DNA of 12,759 nt from an uncultured Saprospiraceae bacterium. Lineage in GTDB: Bacteria; Bacteroidota; Bacteroidia; Chitinophagales; Saprospiraceae. Position numbers and translations under genes: made by a program. A model generated the notes under the pieces. That model did not search any database. It worked only from the letters and a program-made list of their open reading frames with translations, and was not told where the DNA came from. This document shows positions 8,001-12,759 of this stretch, piece by piece. Position 1 is the stretch's first letter; every line of letters starts with the position of its first letter. Where the stretch lies: NCBI GenBank assembly GCA_937969485.1, contig CALBVQ010000125.1, positions 1 to 12,759 on the forward strand. Direction: 5' to 3'.

Positions 8001-8175
8001 GGATAAAGTGAGAGTGTACGTTTCTGGACAAAACCTTATTTACAACACAGCAGAAGGATACACTGGATTCAATCCAGAGTCAGTAAATACGACTAGTCCT
8101 ACAACATATGGATATCAGAGAGCAGGTTCGCCGATTCAAAGAACTGTGTCTTTTGGTCTTAATATTGCTTTTTAA
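5077..8175 (+). CDS. SusC/RagA-family TonB-dependent transporter, probably for alginate oligosaccharides
   Basis: This is an outer-membrane channel that imports glycan oligomers, powered by TonB and gated by its SusD partner. The 1032-residue product has a signal peptide ending LNA-Q (cleavage about 36/37). A carboxypeptidase-regulatory-like domain follows (about 38-115; VSGVISDEDGQPLIGASV). Next come the SusC TonB-box region DEVVVIGYGTVKK (114-126) and a plug domain (about 127-242; IYGSRGGNGVILITTK at its end). The rest is beta-barrel, ending in aromatic Phe (VSFGLNIAF). An EF-hand-like loop DLNGDGVIDDDD (859-870), common in SusC proteins, probably binds calcium. The start is uncertain: a second ATG at 5098 gives a shorter, equally good signal peptide. 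Substrate is inferred from the neighbouring alginate lyases. Confidence 0.93.
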   Translation: MIKTFTEMSTKTKLWLAQKASLTIFLLMLGVFGLNAQTVSGVISDEDGQPLIGASVIVDGTTTGTITDTDGRFEIAANTGDLLLINYIGYAEQRILVDGTAMTISMLTDTNALDEVVVIGYGTVKKSHLTGAISKVVNKDLDQLAVARVDEALVGRVSGVNIQATEGEAGSAPTIRIRGTGSMVASSDPLIVVDGLIVDNDFLGSLDMNDVASFEILKDAASSAIYGSRGGNGVILITTKDGVEGKTKFTYNSYLGFKEARRSDAYDFSVAETAAAELAANGELSDRTRYKQLVGIDRDWQDEIFDGGNIMSHSISARGGNKHTTFSTTFSYLHDEGVLLTDDFKKYGANLKVRTKLSDRVSFGANFAPSYTDRRRFDGSTHDILRQTPWLPLYHDENTIKYVNPFKYPDVKVGDYAVQRHFDDYDLDSGMSVESGGTDISNTSNTNPAAKVLERDRNDYKFKLYGSTFAQFKLAEGLNFKTVISGDYQDTQQDRWQGVLSNRNGASAASLSLSTFNQIHLVNENYLTYDKEIGNHEINAVAGLSAETFDIHATSVSATGYDSDLLQTVSAATTISNATSIDYQNTFRSYFGRINYAYDLKYLASFSIRRDGSSIFGPDNKYGNFPAVSVGWVASEENFLKNNKLVNFLKFRFSYGFTGNNRLDTGSDLIDNYPYIALLNSSTAVIDGAVTTGFNPINIANPQLQWERSREINPGVDFTLFNNFLSGSVEYYQRTSDQLLLYNPISATTGFTEALVNLGVVENRGYELELRTSNIRTKNFTWTTGFIASRNSNELIDFAESDGQIQNVDSKRAAEWINLEGNPISSYYGWVVDKDIELEHLNDAYHPVGGEAQDVYVKDLNGDGVIDDDDKTILGNPYPDLIWSVTNNFEFKGLDLGFMVQGSHGAEIRNMGDQYLFNHFNSSQDFNPDVTPNQEFIKQKIFTNDIIQDASYISLRNVTLGYNFTPRTVAGAKVLDKVRVYVSGQNLIYNTAEGYTGFNPESVNTTSPTTYGYQRAGSPIQRTVSFGLNIAF

Positions 8176-8185
8176 TTAATAAATA

Positions 8186-8197
8186 ACTCGAACGAGT
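8186..8197. repeat. Short palindrome in the susC-susD gap
   Basis: ACTCG-AA-CGAGT forms a perfect 12-bp inverted repeat with a 2-bp centre, 10 bp after the susC stop. It has no T-run and a loop too tight for a strong hairpin. It might be a protein site, an mRNA processing or stability element, or chance. Confidence 0.25.
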
Positions 8198-8212
8198 CAT
8201 AAAATAAAAAAT

Positions 8213-9652
8213 ATGAAATACATATATAATTTAGCTGTTCTTGTTGTGGGCCTAGTTCTCTTCAGTTCTTGTGGAGCAGACTTTCTTAGCCCTAACCCGA
8301 CAGCAGCAGTAGGCGCCACTGCATACTATACTACTGAAGCGCAATTAGAAACCGGAGTGATCAACATGTACGATGGTATGCAAGGAGTGAATATCCTAGC
8401 TAATACAAATGTAAATTTGAATCACGCGGTACAGTTCGAATACTACGTGACAGAGATGAGAAGTGATAATACTCGTACTAAAAGTAGTGAAGGTGAAGCT
8501 GCTCAATTTGAAAGTTACACCATTGAAGCAACTAACGGTATTGTTTCTGACTACTATCGTAGTATGTATGATATCATTTACAGAGCAAATACTGTTTTAG
8601 CAAATCTTGAAGTTGCTAGCACTGAGGTAGCTGCACAGTTTGAAGGTGAAGCTAAATTTGTCAGAGCTTATGCCTACTTTAATCTTGTACGACTTTGGGG
8701 AGATGTACCATTGGTAGATAGAGTAATTGCACCATTGGACACTGATATTCAATACACAAGAGTAGCTTCGGATCAGATCTATAACCTTATAGTTGCTGAC
8801 TTACAGACAGCTGCGGCTAATCTTTCTGGTGATTCTAAGAATAGAGCGTCTAAGGCTGCTGCTCAAGCAATGTTAGCCAAGGTATACTTAACTCAAGGTA
8901 ACAACAGTGGTGCTGAGTCTTTATGTGAGGAAATTATTTCTGACGCAGGATTCAGCCTAGCTGATAACTTTAAGGATGTGTTTTACTCGGAAGGAAATGA
9001 CGAAGTAATTTTTGCAATTGCATACAAAGCCGATGATGCTAACGATAGTCAAAATTTTTCTACTGAATGGTTAAATGCAGTAGGTAGAACAGCTGGAGTA
9101 AATTTCCTTCATAACAATATGGTGGCATTTCTTGACCAATACGGAGGAGATAGAACGCCTTACTCTTACAGACAAGATTTTTTACAAGCTGAGCAAAATC
9201 AAGTAGCCAAGTATATTCCAAATGGAGACGATGCTCTTGGCATTGACGCTGTATCTAGTGATGCTAGATTAGCTGGAAACGACTGGATCGTTCTTCGTTA
9301 TGCTGATGTACTACTGATGCATGTTGAAGCAACAATAGGAGCTGGAAGTGGAATCAGCACGACTGATCCTTCGGCACTTGCATCTTTCCAAGCCGTAAGA
9401 GATAGAGCTGGACTTACAGATGCTGTATCAAGTGTTTCTAAGGATGAATTATTAATTGAAAGAAGAGCAGAATTAGCTTTTGAAAACCAAAGATTCTTTG
9501 ATCTAGTGCGTTTTGGAGTTGCAAATGAAGTGTTATCTGCACACTCTGATGACTTAAACTATTCTTTTTCTGGTACTGACTTATTGTTACCAATTCCACA
9601 ACGAGAAATTGGACTTAGTAATGGGCAATTGACTCAGAACCCTGGATACTAA
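8213..9652 (+). CDS. SusD/RagB-family surface glycan-binding lipoprotein
   Basis: SusD proteins sit as a lid on the SusC channel at the cell surface and capture the glycan. The 479-residue product has a lipoprotein signal with lipobox FSSC and predicted lipidated Cys20, followed by the acidic, small-residue stretch GADFLSPNPT usual for surface export. The helical, TPR-like core has the family segment EAKFVRAYAYFNLVRLWGD (about 146-164). The C-terminal part carries the signature ERRAELAFENQRFFDLVRFG (about 416-435) and ends with LLLPIPQREI and NPGY, as in most SusD proteins. It starts 37 bp after susC in the same direction, the invariant pair order. Specificity for alginate comes from context only. 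Confidence 0.93.
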   Translation: MKYIYNLAVLVVGLVLFSSCGADFLSPNPTAAVGATAYYTTEAQLETGVINMYDGMQGVNILANTNVNLNHAVQFEYYVTEMRSDNTRTKSSEGEAAQFESYTIEATNGIVSDYYRSMYDIIYRANTVLANLEVASTEVAAQFEGEAKFVRAYAYFNLVRLWGDVPLVDRVIAPLDTDIQYTRVASDQIYNLIVADLQTAAANLSGDSKNRASKAAAQAMLAKVYLTQGNNSGAESLCEEIISDAGFSLADNFKDVFYSEGNDEVIFAIAYKADDANDSQNFSTEWLNAVGRTAGVNFLHNNMVAFLDQYGGDRTPYSYRQDFLQAEQNQVAKYIPNGDDALGIDAVSSDARLAGNDWIVLRYADVLLMHVEATIGAGSGISTTDPSALASFQAVRDRAGLTDAVSSVSKDELLIERRAELAFENQRFFDLVRFGVANEVLSAHSDDLNYSFSGTDLLLPIPQREIGLSNGQLTQNPGY

Positions 9653-9683
9653 TAATTACACTGACATTCTAAATAAATAAAAA

Positions 9684-10532
9684 ATGAAATTATATAATTT
9701 GAAATACAATAAATTTAGAGGATTAAGCTATGCTTTTGTAGCCCTCCTCAGCACGATACTAGTTTTTTCTTGTGACTTCACTTACGAGTTGCCAGAAGCA
9801 GGTTCAATTGCTGATGAAACACCTCCAAGTGCGGCGTTTTCCAGTTCACAAAATGAAGCAAATTTCCTACAAGTTGACTTTACAAACAATTCAATAAGCT
9901 CCACAGAGTATTCATGGGATTTTGGTGATGGAGCTACTTCATCTGACAAAGAGCCTAGCCATGTCTATGCTGAAGAAGGGACTTACACGGTGACTTTGAG
10001 AGCAGTAGATAAGCTAAATGCATCTGATGAGGAGACGAAGGATGTGGCGGTGATCAAACCAATTATCACTTTTACTCCAGTTATTCTTGAGGCTGGCTTC
10101 GAAGATGGATCTTTACCTGATGACACGGGTGATGGAAGAGATTCGTGGAGAAATGACATCGGTGGTGTTATCCAAATCACGTCTAGTCCCGTATTTACTG
10201 GAGAACAAGCAGCTAAATTACCTGCTGAGGGCGATAGAGCTGGACTTCAGTTATTTTCTGTCTTGCCTGACACTGATTACGTAGTCAAATTCTACTATAC
10301 AATGAAAGCAGAACCAGGAACACTGACAGTTGCGATCCTTGACGGAATTGTAACTACAATAGATGACGTAGCGGGTGCAACAATTGCTAAGGTAGATTTA
10401 ACTGATAATTCTGATCCTAACACCTATGTGCAAGCAGTCTTGCCTTTTAACTCTGGAGGAAATTCAGAAGTGGCAATCTACTTTGGTAACACAGGTTCTG
10501 AATGTAGATTAGATGACTTTACAATAGAGTAA
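9684..10532 (+). CDS. PKD-domain lipoprotein, candidate surface alginate-binding protein
   Basis: The product is a 282-residue lipoprotein with an unusually long n-region (MKLYNLKYNKFRG), a hydrophobic core and lipobox VFSC with Cys30. A PKD domain covers about residues 45-125, shown by SWDFGDG (77-83) and HVYAEEGTYTVTLRAVD (93-109). The remainder (about 132-282) starts ILEAGFEDGSLPDD and ends ECRLDDFTIE. That layout, with Trp155, a run of beta-strands and a closing Asp-Asp-Phe strand, resembles the jelly-roll CBM4/9-type carbohydrate-binding modules. I see no catalytic motif. It follows susD by 31 bp, in the position of the SusE/SusF-like surface glycan-binding proteins of other loci, so a role in holding alginate at the surface is likely. 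The CBM assignment is by shape and is less certain than the PKD domain. Confidence 0.78.
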   Translation: MKLYNLKYNKFRGLSYAFVALLSTILVFSCDFTYELPEAGSIADETPPSAAFSSSQNEANFLQVDFTNNSISSTEYSWDFGDGATSSDKEPSHVYAEEGTYTVTLRAVDKLNASDEETKDVAVIKPIITFTPVILEAGFEDGSLPDDTGDGRDSWRNDIGGVIQITSSPVFTGEQAAKLPAEGDRAGLQLFSVLPDTDYVVKFYYTMKAEPGTLTVAILDGIVTTIDDVAGATIAKVDLTDNSDPNTYVQAVLPFNSGGNSEVAIYFGNTGSECRLDDFTIE

Positions 10533-10551
10533 TTTAGTATAATATAAGTAG

Positions 10552-11406
10552 ATGAGGTCAAACTTCGGTTGGGTATTAGCGTTAGTGTTTTGTTTATTTT
10601 TCTCAACAAGCATTCGTACAGAATCGCGTAAAATTTCGAAAACTAAATTGGTGAAAGTTCCAAATATTGATTTAAATAATTGGAAAATAACACTACCTAT
10701 AGGAAACCCAACCGAAGTAAAACCTCCAGACATTCTTGATTATGAGAATATCTCCATCCTGCATGATTACCTTTACAATGATACCGAGGAAGGAGCATTG
10801 GTCTTTTATACAATAAAAGGCAGCTCTACTGCTAATTCAAAATACTCTAGAACGGAACTCAGAGAACAGATGGTTCCAGGATCTGATGCCAAAAATTGGA
10901 CTTTTGCGGAAGGTGGTAAACTAAAAGGCACTCTAAGAGTCAGTAAAGTAAGTGGTGAAGAAAACGATTTGGATCGTGTGATTGTTATGCAGATTCATGG
11001 ACGACTAACTGATGAACAACGACATGTCTTAAAAAAAGATGACCATAACGCACCTCCAATTTTGAAAATCTATTGGGATAATGGAAAGCTAAACGTTCGT
11101 CGAAAGGTACTCAAGTTCCCTAGTGTGTCGGATAAAGATTTACTTAAAGTTGAATCGTGGAAAGACGAATCACATTGGTTTACTACTAGTGTTTCCAATG
11201 AACCATTCACGCTAGAAGTAATTGTTACAGGAAGCTCGATGCTGGTGAGTTTAAATAATGGCGCAGAATCTTTGTTGTTTAATGACATTAGTATCCAGAA
11301 ATGGGGCGTATTTGAAAACTACTTCAAAGCAGGTAATTATCTTCAATCCAAGGAAAAGGATGCATTTTCCGAAGTAAGGTATTATGAACTTAAAGTCACA
11401 CATTAG
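10552..11406 (+). CDS. Alginate lyase, polysaccharide lyase family 7
   Basis: PL7 lyases cleave alginate by beta-elimination, leaving a 4,5-unsaturated uronate at the new non-reducing end. The 284-residue product shows all three PL7 signature blocks in order: SRTELREQ (99-106), QIHG (147-150) and YFKAGNYLQ (257-265). They supply the expected Arg, Gln147, His149 and Tyr263 of the active site. NWKITLPIG (43-51) is the typical first strand. In characterised PL7 enzymes Ile in QIH has been linked to activity on G-containing blocks and Val to poly-M, so G or MG preference is a mild expectation. The N-terminus (1-22) is a signal peptide; Cys14 does not make a good lipobox, so the enzyme may be released or periplasmic. 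It is a single-domain enzyme without a fused binding module. It starts 19 bp after the PKD lipoprotein gene and overlaps a 30-codon frame at its end. Confidence 0.92.
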   Translation: MRSNFGWVLALVFCLFFSTSIRTESRKISKTKLVKVPNIDLNNWKITLPIGNPTEVKPPDILDYENISILHDYLYNDTEEGALVFYTIKGSSTANSKYSRTELREQMVPGSDAKNWTFAEGGKLKGTLRVSKVSGEENDLDRVIVMQIHGRLTDEQRHVLKKDDHNAPPILKIYWDNGKLNVRRKVLKFPSVSDKDLLKVESWKDESHWFTTSVSNEPFTLEVIVTGSSMLVSLNNGAESLLFNDISIQKWGVFENYFKAGNYLQSKEKDAFSEVRYYELKVTH

Positions 11407-11476
11407 CACATCTTTTTATTACTTCTTTAAGTTAATTCTATTAATATTGGTTACGACCTGTACTAATAATCAATGA
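11384..11476 (+). pseudogene. Orphan lipoprotein signal sequence (30 codons), probably a relic of a lost gene
   Basis: An ATG at 11384, inside the end of the PL7 gene, opens a 30-codon frame: a polar start (MNLKSHISTS), aromatic residues, then FKLILLILVTTC with an acceptable lipobox (VTTC, Cys25), and after TNNQ a TGA. Reading past the TGA gives SQDKKYLGNVP before two TAA codons at 11510-11515. This looks like the beginning of a surface lipoprotein, with the body deleted and stops gained. A secreted lipopeptide with a six-residue mature part is the alternative. The remaining residues are too few to name the lost protein. It fills most of the otherwise unexplained 146-bp gap between the PL7 and PL17 genes. 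Confidence 0.45.
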
Positions 11477-11552
11477 AGCCAGGATAAGAAATACTTAGGC
11501 AATGTTCCGTAATAACAAGAGTAGCACTCTATAAAAGTGAAGTACAACTAAT

Positions 11553-12759
11553 ATGATTTTAAGAAGCATTTTATTCTTGGCAATTGTCTGTAATCTCTCA
11601 GTCAGCACAGCTCAAAGGCCATCTTTAACTATGACTGTAAAAGGGGTCAAACAAGTGCTTGCTGAACTCGAATCTGCTCCACTTTTCAAAAAAGAGTTAG
11701 ATCTGGTAACATACGCGGTTGACAAAAGCATACAGCTAGGAATCTCTGTACCCATTCCTAAAGATATGGCTGGAGGTTACACACATGAGCAGCATAAGAG
11801 AAACTACAAGCTAATGCACAATGCTGGCAAGCTCTACCAATTCACGAACGATGAAAAATATGCTAAATTCGTGAAAGAAATGATGATGCAGTATGCAGCA
11901 ATGTATCCCACTTTGCCAATCCATCCCACTCAAAAATCCTATGCAACTGGAAAAATTTTCTGGCAATGTCTTAACGATGCGAACTGGCTCGTTTTTACTA
12001 GCCAAGCTTATGATTGTATACATGATTACCTTTCCGAAGAAGATAGAATTTATCTAGAAACGAATCTGTTTATTCCATTCTCAAATTTCTTATCCGAAGA
12101 AAATCCTAAGTTCTTCAACCGAGTTCATAATCACAGTACATGGGCCAATGCAGCTGTAGGATTAATGGCACTTGCAATGGATAATGACAGTCTACTGCAA
12201 AAGGCTTTGTACGGCTTATCCGATGATGGCATCGACCCCAATGAACTCGACAATGACGGCGGATTTATTAAGAAAGAGGGAGAAAGTCAAGCTGGCTTTT
12301 TCGCCCAACTCGATTATTCATTTACGCCGGAAGGTTACTTCTCTGAGGGACCCTACTATCAGCGCTATGCGATCTTCCCGTTCCTGGTATTTAGCCACGC
12401 ATTGCATAATAAGAAACCTGAATTCAAGATTTTCGAATATAGAAATGAGATTCTTAAAAAAGCAACAAACACATTGCTGCAGCTTACAGATCCTCAAGGT
12501 AGTTTTTTCGCTATCAACGATGCTCAAAAAGGCATGACTTACAAGGCATTCGAAGTTGTAACAGCAGTTGATCTGATATATGCCATAGATCCTTCGCAAG
12601 AGCACTTACTTGACTGGGCAGCCAAGCAAGGAAAAGTCTCACTAGACGAAGCTGGTTTCCTTGTTGCTAAAAAATTGGCTTCCGCCAAAACAGAAGAACC
12701 GATTAAGAAATCACTGGTTTTTGGCGATGGAGTAAATGGCGATCAAGGTGGGGTTTCAG
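11553..12759 (+). CDS. Oligoalginate lyase, polysaccharide lyase family 17 (3' end beyond window)
   Basis: PL17 enzymes of the Alg17c type are mainly exolytic and turn alginate oligomers into unsaturated monouronate, which rearranges to DEH. The frame is open from the ATG at 11553 to the last base, giving 402 visible residues of an expected 700 or so. A signal peptide (1-20, cleavage STA-Q) points to export, probably to the periplasm. The alpha-helical toroid (about 40-340) contains PTQKSYATGKIFWQ (125-138), then NHSTWANAAVGLMALAM (193-209), whose Asn193-His194 match the active-site pair of Alg17c. Next is PEGYFSEGPYYQRYAIFPF (259-277), the Tyr-rich active-site segment. The C-terminal heparinase II/III-like beta-domain begins near 385 (SLVFGDG) and is cut off. 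It is probably co-transcribed with the PL7 gene 146 bp upstream, as I see no separate promoter. Confidence 0.9.
   Translation, partial: MILRSILFLAIVCNLSVSTAQRPSLTMTVKGVKQVLAELESAPLFKKELDLVTYAVDKSIQLGISVPIPKDMAGGYTHEQHKRNYKLMHNAGKLYQFTNDEKYAKFVKEMMMQYAAMYPTLPIHPTQKSYATGKIFWQCLNDANWLVFTSQAYDCIHDYLSEEDRIYLETNLFIPFSNFLSEENPKFFNRVHNHSTWANAAVGLMALAMDNDSLLQKALYGLSDDGIDPNELDNDGGFIKKEGESQAGFFAQLDYSFTPEGYFSEGPYYQRYAIFPFLVFSHALHNKKPEFKIFEYRNEILKKATNTLLQLTDPQGSFFAINDAQKGMTYKAFEVVTAVDLIYAIDPSQEHLLDWAAKQGKVSLDEAGFLVAKKLASAKTEEPIKKSLVFGDGVNGDQGGVS

Noticed and set aside
10087..10733. Frames at 10087-10284 (+) and 10509-10733 (-)
   Set aside because: They are out-of-frame overlaps of the PKD lipoprotein and PL7 genes, with no motif.
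11436..11460. Partial third operator TTGGTTACGACC before the PL17 gene
   Set aside because: Only the left half matches TTGGTnnACCAA; the right arm is broken and no promoter element accompanies it.
11811..12605. Minus-strand frames at 11811-12023 and 12318-12605 and a + frame at 12172-12537
   Set aside because: All lie inside the PL17 gene, whose own frame is open through the whole stretch with clear family motifs.

Overview
The window is AT-rich DNA from a member of the Bacteroidota, most likely a marine or algae-associated one. The lineage is supported by a SusC/SusD pair, lipoproteins with short Cys lipoboxes, and promoter elements of the Bacteroidota type (TTTG, 20 nt, TAnnTTTG). The genus cannot be told from sequence alone; a Cytophagales-like lineage is a guess.

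Left part (1-3448), housekeeping. The 3' half of dnaG (primase) enters on the + strand and converges, with a 1-nt gap, on a minus-strand cluster. Read in transcription order, that cluster is mnmA (tRNA 2-thiouridylase), a lipoprotein of unknown function, and rimM (16S rRNA/30S maturation). The rimM start overlaps the lipoprotein stop by 11 bp.

Middle (3449-4231), nearly 800 bp with no convincing gene. It holds an interrupted reading frame and a small inverted repeat, and may be a decayed insertion or boundary region.

Right part (4232-12759), an alginate utilisation locus with all genes on the + strand and short gaps. A Bacteroidota-type promoter overlaps the first of two palindromes of the form TTGGTnnACCAA. 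These lie just upstream of a FadR-type GntR regulator and closely resemble UxuR/ExuR hexuronate operators. Then follow a SusC TonB-dependent transporter, a SusD glycan-binding lipoprotein, a PKD-domain lipoprotein with a probable carbohydrate-binding C-terminus, a PL7 alginate lyase, a 30-codon orphan lipoprotein signal sequence, and the N-terminal 402 residues of a PL17 oligoalginate lyase that runs off the end.

The inferred working model: PL7 cuts alginate outside or at the cell surface. The PKD lipoprotein and SusD hold the fragments, SusC imports them, and PL17 degrades oligomers to unsaturated monouronate. The GntR repressor controls its own operon and is probably released by a downstream uronate-derived metabolite. 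The least expected items are the double operator over the promoter, the orphan lipoprotein signal peptide between the two lyases, and the gene-poor segment.
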